Shown here: positions 36,101-48,400 of the stretch, in pieces
How positions within the stretch are numbered: the first letter of the stretch is position 1
How the letters are laid out: every line of letters starts with the position of its first letter
Assembly: GCF_001625215.2 (NCBI RefSeq)
Contig: NC_030381.2
Location: 49,995,214 to 50,059,213, forward strand
DNA length: 64,000 nucleotides
Source: Daucus carota subsp. sativus
Taxonomy: Eukaryota; Streptophyta; Magnoliopsida; Apiales; Apiaceae
Reading direction: 5' to 3'
Notes under the pieces: generated by a model
The model's input: only the letters and a program-made list of their open reading frames with translations
What the model was told of the DNA's origin: nothing
Database searches by the model: none
Made by a program: the position numbers and the translations under genes

Positions 36101-39038
36101 CCCTCTTATTATTTATGCGCAGCCCAAAAAGATACCGAACCAAAAAAGGAGGTGGCTGCAGCAGTACCTAAGCGAAATGAGGCGTCTGCAGTACCTAGGC
36201 GAAATGAGGTGGCTGGAGTATCTAAGCAAAATGATGTGGCTGAAGTAGCTAGGCATAGAGATGAGCATGAAATAGATATGCCAGTATCAGATGAATACAT
36301 CCTGCCACCACCACCCCTACCTCCTCTAAATAATCCTTTTGAAAAGGTGATTATCAGGCCGAATGTACCTCCAGTTCGATCTAGAAAACAATCTATGGAG
36401 AAGCTGAGCTCTGTTAGGACCTTCTCCATTGCATCTCTTCAACAGTATACAAATAGTTTTTCTCAAGAAAATCTTCTTGGAGGTGGAAAGCTGGGTACAG
36501 TTTATAGATCAGAGCTTCCTGATGGGAAGGTAATAATGGTTCTTGTTTATAGTTAAGCAAAGTTTTGGGAAAGTATCAATGAACTTCTGTGCTATTTGGG
36601 GTCTTTTATTATTTGGGGAAAATTAGTTGTCTAACTTGATTTTGACTTGTGATAGTAAGTTGTACTAGTACTTCACGGTAAGTTGTACTAGTACTTCACG
36701 GTAAGTTGTACTAGTACCTCACTGATGGATGACTATTATATGTCTACATGTGTGTGTAAAGATGGGTAGATAGACAGTACTGTGAGTTAACAACGTTGCT
36801 TTTAAGTTTTAACTGTATGGAACGATGACCTTTATCTACACAAGTTTACTAATATTTTCATTTGTCATTTGTAGTTACTGGCTGTAAAGAAACTGGATGG
36901 CGCAGCTTCCAAGAATCAGACTGATGATGATTTTCTCGAGTTTGTCTCTAGAGTCTCTGAACTTCAGCATGTTAACATAGTTCAGCTTGTTGGTTTCTGT
37001 TGTGAGCATGGACAAAGATTACTTGTTTATGAATATTGCGGTAATGGAACGGTTTATGAAGCACTGCACATAGATGATGAAATTCACAAAAACCTCTCAT
37101 GGAATGCTAGGGTACGGTTGGCACTTCAATCTGCAAGAGCTCTAGAGTAAGCATCTGAATTACATCTCAATGCAATATGTTAGATTCCCAGTTTTGTAGG
37201 TTTGTGAGCTCAAAGAGATTGTAGTTTATTAGTAGTTTTTAATTTGTTAATATAAAACTGTAAGAATGGAAAAATACTGGAAAACAGGGGCCTGTCCGGC
37301 TGTCCTCTCTAACACTCTTAAAATCGCTAGTTATTGAACATCTAAAATATACTGCATTCAGCCTATTTCCGTTTCTTATTATGCTTGCTGCATCATTGCT
37401 TTTTATTATTTAGATCAATAGATGGTCATACTGTAATTGTAAAAACACTACATTCACTGTACTAACTTTCCATGGAATCTAGTTTTATATTATGTAAATG
37501 TAAAAGCTTGGGTAAGACATATAAGTGTTACATCTAATTACTTGAGTGATTTCTCTTTGTTTTGTGACAAAGGTATCTGCACGAGGTTTGTCAACCACCC
37601 ATCGTCCATCAGAATTTCACGTCTGCCAATGTTCTTCTTGATGATGGGTTTGCAGTACGCGTTTCAGATTGTGGTTTGGCTCCATTGATATCATCTAATT
37701 ACGTAACTCAGGTAATCATGACTAAAAAATCTTACAAGTTTGTAGATCAATCCTGTGTTCTAGAAATCAGCATTGGGTTGGGCTCATCAGTTCTTTCTCG
37801 ATTGTCAGTCCTCAGGGGCAACTTTTTATACTTGTGTTCTAGGTTCCTTAGGAAGAGGAAAAATTTGTTTAGAGTAATTAAAAACTGCGCAAGTATGGTT
37901 TTGCTTTTAATCACATCAGCCTATACATCTAATATGCTTGAATTTTGTAACTGAAAATGTAACAAGCTTCAAGGCTAGTTGATCTGTATTTGCAAGTGAA
38001 TTTCTGCCTCGACTCTGATGTCAGAAAAAAGACACTTAAGTGTAGGCCATCTATGAAAAAGACCGAGGCCTCGGAATCTATCAGAAACACAGTATCTATA
38101 TCTTAGTTGGTTTATTAAAACAATGTATTCATAGAGAAATATCTTCTACTTGTGGGTGGACACAAGCTTATCGTATGAAGCAGTTAGATAAAGTACAATT
38201 AAATTAAGTCACAAGGTTGCAGCGAGTTGTTATGCAATAAAATTACCGACACTTGTCCATATGCCAGTTCCAAGGTTCGGGTTATGGTGCCCCAGAGCTT
38301 GAGATGGGAAATTATACGTGCCAGAGTGATGTTTACAGCTTTGGAGTTGTCATGTTGGAACTACTTACCGGGAGGAAAGCTTATGACAGGTTATCTATGT
38401 TTCGGACTCCTTATAATCTATTTGTGCAATGCAATGCATCAACTATATGGTCGTACCCATTAGTTTGGAAAATGTTGAATATTTGTTTTATCATAATTAT
38501 TAGGTCGTGCCCAAGAGGGGAGCAATTTCTGGTTAGATGGGCCGCTCCTCAGCTTCATGATATAGATGCGTTGTCAAGAATGGTTGATCCTTCGCTAAAA
38601 GGAACTTATCCATCGAAGTCTTTATCTCGTTTGGCTGATATAATATCCTTGTGTGTGCAGGTGAGTTTTCTTCTGTCTTTGTTCATTTACACACTTTTTC
38701 TGCTTTATACGTTTTTATGTTCAGCCGATACAATAAGGAAGCGGTACATCCTTTTTGAAGTTCCATATCAGAGGAACATTAAATGATTTCCCATAAAATG
38801 TCATAAAGAACTAGTTTGATTTGTCTTATAGAAATGTATTATGTCTCTCTATTACAAAAGCTAATCTTACATATTTTTCTCATGTTCGTTATCTTTTGAT
38901 TTGTCCATAAGTCTATTTATATTTTTGGTCAATTGTCCTGTTTTGTAGCCGGAGCCAGAATTCAGGCCACCAATGTCCGAAATTGTTGAGGACCTTCAAC
39001 ATATGGTTGGAAGAGCCCGAACAAGAGATGACATCTGA
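33108..39038 (+). CDS. SRF3: STRUBBELIG-receptor-family LRR receptor kinase, SRF3-like, 16 exons
   Basis: Exons: 33108-33201, 33447-33576, 33653-33724, 33918-33983, 34133-34204, 34297-34368, 34471-34542, 34625-34690, 34777-34842, 35612-35985, 36123-36529, 36875-37146, 37573-37711, 38268-38389, 38504-38660, 38949-39038. All junctions are GT-AG and in phase, giving 756 residues. In order: signal peptide ([20 protein letters not shown]), SUB-type N-domain ([14 protein letters not shown]), about six LRRs with one 66-72-bp exon each, a Pro/Ser-rich juxtamembrane stretch, a transmembrane helix at about 295-318, a linker with repeated VPKRNE/VPRRNE units, and a kinase domain. Lys502 of the VAIK site is kept, but HRD is HQN (600-602) and DFG is DCG (620-622). 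Family members act at the plasma membrane in organ shape, immunity and nutrient responses, often without kinase activity. Assignment to the SRF1/3/8 branch rests on remembered sequence ([20 protein letters not shown]). Confidence 0.92.
33264..33334 (+). repeat. GA-rich microsatellite in SRF intron 1
   Basis: A run of GAGAGA and GGGAGA words, about 70 bases, inside the first coding intron. Likely length-variable. Confidence 0.75.
36029..36050 (+). repeat. GT dinucleotide microsatellite in an SRF intron
   Basis: About ten GT units in the 137-bp intron between exons 10 and 11, followed by a TATATATATA run. Confidence 0.8.
36655..36723 (+). repeat. 23-bp unit repeated three times in an SRF intron
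   Basis: Units at 36655-36677, 36678-36700 and 36701-36723, each starting GTAAGTTGTACTAGTAC; the last differs at two positions. Each unit starts with a donor-like GTAAGT, but none lies next to coding sequence. Confidence 0.85.
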
Positions 39039-41000
39039 GAATAAATCAGATCAAGAGAACAAACAACTTAGATGCTTTTGCCTGTGTTAAAATGCCGCGA
39101 CTTCCCTCTAATATAGCATATAGCATTGTCACTTCCTTCTAAATGATTTTGTCCGGAAGAACTTGCATATATCTGTCACTTCCCTCTAATTCTTCTGGTT
39201 CAAGTGGCTGAGGCCATCATTCATGGCCTTGGTGAGAATTTGTGTATTCAATTCATTGATTGTTGCTCCGTGTGACAAATTTATGTACTAAAGTTTTTGA
39301 AACGGTGTATGAGCGAAATTATTTATTGATTAGTTAGAACATAACAAATTTCTGGAGTCCTGACAATTGTTCATAGGTGTCTCCAATAACATAAGTTGCT
39401 GTTTTGTTTAGTGTAGCTTTGATCAAAAGGTATTTGATAGTTAATTTTTTTTTTTTTCTGTTGGATCTAATATATAGAGCATTTGATGGTTTAAATTTAT
39501 TTATTCAGTTTATTGTTGGATCATTCATACAATAGATACAACAAATACAGGGATTAATATATTTATTTCTTGTATATAAGAAGTTATTTTAAAATGAAAA
39601 TGGCGACGAAGGTTGCTGACTTTTGATGTGAGTTTGATAAATGATGTTTTTGATCCTTGCGGACAGGGGAAGATTGCATTGAGTTTGATAAATGATCTAG
39701 TGACAGGTCCTGAAGCGAAGGACAGGAAAGAGTGGATTTTTTTTTCAATATTATAAATCACAAGTTAAATATTTTTTTATAATAAAGTTTGAAAGAATTT
39801 TGAGAAAATACTATCACTTTTTTAAACAAATTGTAAAAATACTATATCCTTAAAATATTTTCAAAAATACAGTGGTTGAATATGCAACCATATTTGCAAC
39901 TGCTAGCAATCACATGCAACCGGAAATGCAATTATGAAAAAAAAAATTGAAAATTATATTTGTTTGCTTAATAAGTTGCAGTCGGTTGCAAGACAAAAAA
40001 ATAACTCTCGCGAGGCCAAACATTACAACCTAAAAAGCAACTAAAACAACAACCTATAAATCAACTCAAAAGCAACTCGAAATTCAAAATCAATTAAATT
40101 AGCGAAAAAATAATAAAACTTTGGGTTCATCCATACACAACAACACGGCAACTCAATGACCCCGTCTAAACAAAACTCAACGAAGCAAGATCTTGACTCA
40201 AACTCAAGCGACAACTATAATTTACAGAGACTTGATTCGGTGATAGACATCGGAGCAAACAAAACACAAAACTGACTCGGACGGCTACTTGGTGGTAACG
40301 ACTCAATAACTCAATAATACAAACACACCCAAACCAATAACTCGGAGATAAGTTACGTAACTAGCATCAAAAAGCAAATCACGAAGAAAGGAGAAATGAA
40401 AAGCAAACAAAACAGAGGAGGGGGGATTGTAATTATGGTTTAAAACAAGCGGAGAGGAAGGAGGCGATGGTGGTGCGAGAGAAAGAGAGAGGGAGGTGAG
40501 GTGAGAAAGGTGGAGAGATAAGTAACAAAGAAATGAAAAGATGAATCGGTGAAGATAATATTTTTTTAAATAAAATTCGAAAGATAATATATTTGAAAGA
40601 TTTCAGAGAAGATAGTATATTTGTGAATAAGATCCAAAAAATAGTATGCATACAAATTCTCTAAATATATTTACATCCTATTAACAATTCGGAACTTTAA
40701 ACACAAGACAACTACGCTTATAGTCATACCACCCCTGTCGATTTGCATCTTTGTTAAAAAGATTATTAATTTTTTTAACATAATTTTATATTCAAAAATC
40801 AATAAAATCAAATAAATTATTTAAAATCAAATTAAAATATTAAATAAGACAATATAAAAACATATTATGAAAATGACTTCCAAGCCAGTTCGCTCTTGAC
40901 CGTTTTCCTCTGCAAAAAGAACAGAGTAGACAAACGGCTAAAAATATAAACACGGGGGTATAAAAGTAAATTAGACAATCGTCTTCTTTCTTCACATCTC
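39039..41000. other. Intergenic DNA with a possible old transposon
   Basis: The 3' region of the SRF gene ends within the first 300 bases. From about 39800 to 40665, both edges carry ATACTATMTTYT words facing each other (GAAAATACTATCACTTTTTT at the left; read inward ATACTATTTTTTGGATC at the right). The core has CAACTCAAAAGCAACTCGAA-like and GAGAGAGGGAGGTGAG tracts. It may be a decayed non-autonomous element. No gene. Confidence 0.4.
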
Positions 41001-42416
41001 TGCAATTACCGCGACACACAGCTTGCTTATACCAAAAATAAATATAATCGAATCAAATAATAAATTATAATCACACTCTCTATTTACTCTAATTTTGGTC
41101 GCAGCTGCTTCTCCGTGTGTTCTAGGGTTTGCTCTTTCACCCCCTCGTCAATTAATTACCACTGTTAATTTCTCATCCCTCTATGTTTGTATTGATCTAG
41201 GGTTTTGATTTTGATGTTTAATTACCTTATTTTTCATTTTTTTGCAGTTGATTATAATGCCAGCTGTGATTGAAATTTAACAATTGGAGTGAAGTAAGAA
41301 GTGCAAGAGGAGAAGAAGTGGATTAAGTGGTATGTTTGTGTTAATTATATGTTTTGTGTATATGAATTAGTTTGTTTGGTGATATGTGTGGTAATTTTGA
41401 TGGGGCATTGTGTTGGGGGAAGTCGGAATTTTCGGTTTGGTGTTGCATGCTTATCGAGTACTTGATTTTGGTTTTATTTGTTTAGTGTTGTTAGTTAATT
41501 GGGTCTCTGTAGAAAAGAGGCTTGTTGTTTTAAGTGTAGAGAGTAGAGACTTGTGTGGTGGCAGAAATTTGACCTACGTTGCTTTGGTTTTGGTTGCTTT
41601 AAGTTGGAGTAAAATGTGGACACATGTTTTTGTTGCGAATTGAAGTGCGGAAATTTTGATTGAGTGGAAGACCGTGTAATGATGAAATTATTATGCGGAA
41701 AGCAAAAGGATTAGAATAAAGAAGAAGAAGAGGGGAAAACTGTATTTAATTTGCAAAGTGTTTTGTAATATTAGGTTAATTTTCCTGTTATTCTAAATTT
41801 TTCTGTGACATATCACATATATCTTTTTTTGATGATGAACTATGCCGTGTACCTGCACCCTTGTCTAAATAGATCAACCCCTTCTTCGGTTGTCCCCGAT
41901 ATTTAGATATTTCGAGTTCGACACTTGTATATGCGTTGTGTATACTCTGTATATGGTACCCGCGTTCGATTAACATAGCGTTTGATAGACGGGGAACAAA
42001 GTGTGAAGCTACAATGCTTCCCACCCACCCTGTGTGTGGGTGTGGGTGTGTGTTTAGAAGGTAGACACACTCATGATGTATATACTATATTGTCTTGCAA
42101 TTATTTTCACGTCTTTGGTCCCTACATTTGGTAAGCCGAAGATACACCAAGCAACTTCTTTAATCTCAAAATTTGGAGTAGGGGTAAGGTCTGCGTACGT
42201 GTCATCTTTCTAAATCCTACTTGTGAGGTTGGTATATTAGGTATGTTTGGATTGGTTATGCGCACTGATGTTAGTAATACAAGAGACTGGAACATTGTTC
42301 AAGTTACAGTATAGAGTAGCGCCCTCTGTTATATCGGATTACTTTATGCACGTTGATTGCGTATATAGTTGTATATATTATTATGTGTTCATGATTTTTT
42401 TCTTAGATAATCAAAA
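41000..42416 (+). promoter_or_regulatory. Promoter and spliced 5' leader of the JMJ24-like gene, with a short upstream ORF
   Basis: A leader exon probably lies near 41085-41200 (CTGCTTCTCCGTGTGTTCTA, then the common leader word TAGGGTTT). A second starts after TTTTTTTGCAG at 41247 and ends before GTATGTTTG near 41330. The coding exon begins after TTTCTTAG at 42406. The second leader exon holds an ATG at 41257 that reads seven codons (MPAVIEI) and stops, so it may damp translation of the main frame. Other short frames in the 1.07-kb leader intron are not genes. Confidence 0.55.
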
Positions 42417-45400
42417 ATGGACTATACTCGATCACCTCCCGGAAATGGTGATGATGCTTCTGGGATTGCGGATGATTTGAGGTGTAAGAGGTCAGATGGG
42501 AAGCAATGGAGATGCACTGCCTTGTCCATGCCGGATAAGACAGTTTGTGAAAAGCACTACATTCAAGCGAAGAAGAGGGCTGCAAATTCTGCAATGAGGG
42601 CCAGCTTGAAAAAAGCCAAAAGAAATTCTCTAGGTGAAAGCGATATCTATTTGGAGAGTAAGAGTGATGACATGGAATCACCAATTGTGAGTTCAAAACT
42701 TGGAGATTATTCTGGTACAGTCTCTGGGAGGAAGTACAATGAAAAGGTATTAACCAATTGAATTATTTGTTCTCTGAAATACCCTATATGGAGAATTTGT
42801 CTATTCATAATCTTTTAAAAGTGAAATGATGACATGAAAATAGACTTTGAACAGTATGAGGAGAATTTTAGGTCATACGGTACACCTCTTTCAGCCATGG
42901 AGTCATCTAGAAGTAGATCAGAAAAGAACTTTGAAGACAGTCCTACATTGGTAAGTTCAACTGTGACTTTAGCTTCCATTTTATGCTTGTTTTTGCTTAT
43001 AATCATATGTATTATAATAAGGCTCAAATGCTTATTATGGAGATTAATAAATGTGTTTTTGACCTGGGAGCTGGAATTAGGTATAAAATATTTTGACTGA
43101 GGAGTGTGTTCTGTATATCATACCTGTGACAGAGTGTGGATTAGGAAGTGAGTGGGAAAGTGATAATAGTGTACTTTCAGCAAAACTATTTATTTCCCTT
43201 TTCAATGGAACATTCCTGCAGATATGTTGTTTCTTACTTAATACTAGTTCTTGTACTTGTCAGAGATAAGATTCATGTTGTTATGATGTCATCTAGGAAG
43301 CATGAGCGCGGGGGCGGGCGTGCGGGTTCGCGGTACGGGGATACGGGAATTCGTCAAATTCCAAAATATGGGGATACGGCAAATATTAAAATATTAAAGA
43401 TTATGTATATATCTCAAATTTAACAAATTTGCAATTGTAAATTAAATTTGTAACACTTCCAATGTTTCATATATAACCAACCAAATCAAATATTCTGAAA
43501 AATCCAACCGAATCATACCAATCAAAATTCAAAACATATATATTATTTATCATTTATCAGTTTATCACCAATTATATACAAGTATACTAGAGATATACAA
43601 CTTATACACACACACACTATGCAGTTATCTCGGTAGACAACAGCCAGTTACTGATTGTGGATTCACAGTAGACCTCATGGCAGTAGTTTATTGACGCAGT
43701 ATGCTCCTGGAAGATTTAAAAAGAACTTCCAGTGTTTGTCACAGTTTACACATGTTACATATGTAGTCAGAGGTTCATCAGCACTCTAAGTCTGCATCTG
43801 GTAACAAGTGCACTCATTTTTCCCACACCGACTGCACCTAAATTGATTAGTCCTCTGCTCTCTCTTACTCTCATTTAGGTTATTTGACTGTCTTATTTGT
43901 TTATTTTGACTATTTAACTTGAAGCTTTAAAAATAATGTTAAAAATTACGAAAAATGCCACTAGTCCCACACCCCCCTGTATCCCCCATCTCTACGCCAC
44001 ATGGTGTATCCCATACGCACTCCTCCGCACCCCCGCGCACCCCCACACTGCGAAGTATCCCCTGCGCAGTTCTTCAGGGCATTGAATTATCCCTGCTTTC
44101 TAGGATGTCATCATGAATTTTCCGTCTTCTGTTCTGTTAGTTAGTTACTTTATCTGATATCTGAATTCTTCTAGCAATAACTTCACATTCAACAGATCTC
44201 TACGTTCAATTAGGAACTATGTATTTGCCTCTATTTACATTTTGGTAAATCGGTGCAATTAGCATTCCCTAAGCGAAATGCAACATGAATATCAAACATA
44301 GAATATGAATCTACAGGAAATGGGGAAGCCCTGGTTTTTTACACCGAAGTTAATTAGGTGCAAGTTAATGGAGGGCTACCAGGTTTGTGCACAATACTGA
44401 ACATTTGATATGACCTCAAAACAAAAGAATTGAGGATTGCAGTTGAGCAACAAGATAAGCTGGAACTTGTGACAATTTCAGACTCGTATCAAAATTTAGA
44501 CAGACTTGCGGCACTTGCGTAATAATGTGGGCTAGCATTTGATACATCTTCTTCTACTTGAATAAGTATTTTTGTCTTGCCTAATTATGAACTTCTCTTC
44601 TCAGGAGTCCTTTGATGCAAGCTCAGATACATCCGATGATACTGCGGGACAAACTTGCCATCAGTGTCGGCAAAATGACAGAGAAGTTATCTGGTGCCTC
44701 AGATGTGACAGAAGAGGATACTGTGACAGTTGCATCTCAACTTGGTGGGTACAAACATTTTGAATAGAACATGATTTTGTATTTCCATGCTAACATCTAG
44801 ATGACACTGTTCTCTTTATACTAGGTATTCAAACTTTACTGTTGAAGATATTCAGAGTGGTTGTCCTGCATGTCGTGGCACTTGTAACTGTAAGGCATGC
44901 TTAAGAAATGATAATTTAATCAAGGTATGTAGTATTTGCTAACTATTTCTGTCGTGACTGTTAATTTTCAAGTACATTCTAATTTTCTCCAGTCAGTTAC
45001 CTATGATCACAAATGTACTCCATTTCAGGTCAAGATTCGTGAGATACCTATCAAAGAGAAGTTAGAATATCTCTATTGTCTCTTATCTTCGGTTCTTCCT
45101 GTAGCTAAGAGGATACACCGTGAACAGTGTTCCGAAGTGGAATTTGAAAAAAAGCTTCGAGGTGACTTGCTTATAAAGTTCTATTGAAGTTTTAGCATTG
45201 TATGATGTTGGCATGATCTGACTTTCTCTGTACCTATTATCCAGGAAATGAGATAGATCTTCCCAGAATGAAACTAAATGCAGATGAGCAAATGTGCTGG
45301 TAATTTTGACTGCTACAAGTTTCTATAATATAATGTTACTATTTACTACCTACTAGTGATAGTAGAGAGGAGAGTAAAGGGATTGGTAGTGACTTTGGTG

Positions 45401-48400
45401 TTTATATTATAATGTCGTTACAAGTGTTGCAATAAGGATAAGCCTCTGTTTATAGAACAAACTGAATGATTACTGCCTGCATACTAAATCTACTGCAGTA
45501 ACTATAAAACTCGGTGCCTACTCCTTGAACAGTATTGTTCATGTCATGGCTGATGTCAGCAAATTTAGAGGCTAGACTTGTGATATCAACATGCTGTCAT
45601 GATGCTTATTTTATATGTTTGTGCTAATATTTAACATCTACCATTAGTCTATTACATTACATTTTCTAAAACTACATTCTTTCTCACAATTTTTAGAGAA
45701 CAGTATGATAGGCAACATAATAAATACAATAAGTATTCAATCAGTTACAAAATTGGTGCATCAGTTATAGTTTTGAAAGGGAGAATTTGGTTGAAATAAT
45801 AATATTTCAGCTTTAATTTAGGGATTATGAGTTGTTGACTTGTTGGGGTTATAAATTGATTTAGGTTGGATTGTCTTGTACTCTTTACAGACTATTATAA
45901 TTTATAACTTTAAAATACATTCAATGAATCAGTATATATCAATTCACAACACAAGAATCTGGTATTTTCATTGTTTGTATTTGCAAGTCTGAGAAAATAG
46001 CAAAAAATAAAAGTAATATGTGAACTACTTACCAGTACCACAATTCAATTAATGAAAAGGGAGTGTCTAGTGCAGGAATAAATTTGATATGTTTTGATGA
46101 TTTTCTTGCAGCGATCTTTGTAGAAATCCTATTATTGATTATCATCGGCACTGCATGAATTGTTCATATGATGTATGCCTTAGCTGTTGCCAAGATCTTC
46201 GAGATTTATCCATGGTTGATACAAAAGTAAAGGTGGAAATTGAGTTAACAGGGGAAAACAGTGATAAGGAAGCCATAGCCATGTCTGAGCAAGTTAAACC
46301 TTCCAGGAATAGACTGGTTGATAAGTTTTCTGATTGGAGAGCTAACAGAGATGGCAGTGTACCATGCCCTCCAAAGGAGTATGGAGGCTGTGGTTGCGCA
46401 GCCTTGACCCTAAAACGCATATTTAAGATGAATTGGGTTGCAAAATTGGTGAAGAATGTCGAGGAAATGGTTAATGGATGCAAGATACACGACACCTTAA
46501 GTCGGCAAGAAGCTGAACATAACACCAGACTTTTCCAGTTTGCCCACAGAGACGACGAGAATGATAATTATTTGTACTGTCCATCTTCTAAAGATGTTAG
46601 AGCAGAAGGGATTGGGGACTTTAGGAAACATTGGGTCAGAGGTGAACCTGTAATTATAAAGGAGGTGATAGATATCTCGTCAACCCCGAATTGGGATCCG
46701 ATGGTTATATGGAGAGGAATTCGAGAGACAGGAGAAGAAAAAACGAGAAATGACACTAGAAATGTGAAGGCTTTAGATTGTTTGGAGTGGTCTGAGGTAG
46801 GTTTAACTTATCTAACTCAGTGTGTAGTATTGACTAAACAATTTCAAAGTTTTATATCGTCTAGAGTTCATTGTCTTTTCTCCATGTGATTTTTATTCCA
46901 AAAGATGATTTACCATTGTATCCCAATGTTCTAAAAATGGATGGGTTTATTAAAATATTTTATTATGTGATTTCAGGTTGATATTGAACTTGGTGAGTTT
47001 ATCAAAGGATACCATGATGGTCGTTTTCATGAAAATGGCTGGCCGCAAATGTTAAAGTTAAAAAATTGGCCCTCTCCAAGTTCTTTGGAAGAGTTTTTGA
47101 TGTACCAGAGACCTGAAATTATCAGCATTCTGCCTTTGCTAGAGTATATTCATTCAAAGTGGGGTCTTCTAAATGTTGCTGCAAAACTGCCACATTATTC
47201 GTTGCAAAATGATGTAGGACCTAAAATTTTCATATCATACGGTACATATGAGGAACTTGATCGGGGTAACTCAGTGAACAATCTCCGTTACAATCTGCGG
47301 GATATGGTGAGCTCCCTGTACTCTGTTTCCTAGTGTCAGTAATACATATGGTAAATGAGAAGATAAGAGGAACTTTTTTGTTGGATTTAGCGATACACAT
47401 CTGCTACATAATATATCGAGTAGGCTTTTAGCATGTAACCACATAATGGTTAGTATACTAACTAGACAGATTCCCTCTAAGCATTTTGCAATGTATGGAG
47501 TTGGTCTAGTAGGTTTCTTATATATATTCCTTATTTTGGGAACTCTTGGTTATGGCCTTTTGATGGTTTTTCTAATTTCTTCATTGCTTTGATTAATTGT
47601 TAGTTGATGTGTAAACTAGTTGAACGGTTACTTGTATTTTATTGCCCACAGTTTATGCGCATGTACACATAAACCCTTTGGGATTATAAATGCACATTCA
47701 TGCCCTTAATGTTTGTCAGTTGTACACCCGAACCCTTTTTCTGTAATAAATTACAGAAATACCCTTCACCGCAATATAAAATATAACCTGGAACTGATTT
47801 CATTTAGTAAATTAAATAATTAAATGGCAGCAAAAAAGCTGATAAAAACCCACATTCTCCAATGAACAAAATTAATCTGGAATATGTATTTTTTATTGAG
47901 GTGAAGGCATTTGCAGAAAAAATATATTGAAAAGGGGATAAGTGTGTAGAAATGAACCAGTAAGGGCAGAGAGCTATTTTTCTAAACTTTGAGGGTTATT
48001 GTGTACAAATGTGAATACTGTTGGGGTCAAAAATGTAAATGACCCCTAATTGATTGATAATCCTTTGATATTTCAGTTTACTGGATTCTCAAAGTTGTCT
48101 TGTTCTATGCACCTCAAACATTTAACGATTTCAGTTGTCATTTCATGCAGGTATACCTCCTGGTACATACTTGTGAAGTGAAGCTGAAAGGGTCGGAAAA
48201 GACGGCTATTGAGCCTATTCAAAACGACTTTGAGGAACATGATGCAAATAAGTTGAACAATGATCCACCACTTAGTTTAAGCAAAGAAGATTCACCCAAA
48301 CTATCACCCGGGGAACATGAAAACCAAGCAAAGCAGGAGGGCAGTTTGGATTTAGCCAAGGAAGAAGGTACGGATAGTGTTGCTACTTCTATGGCTGAAA

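Noticed and set aside
37573..37711. Loss of HRD and DFG as proof that the SRF gene is a pseudogene
   Set aside because: All 16 exons splice in phase and STRUBBELIG-family receptors are known to work with atypical kinase domains; the gene is more likely functional.
46142..46525. 127-codon minus-strand frame (also 48219-48584)
   Set aside because: Antisense to conserved JMJ24-like exons; no homology and no promoter context.
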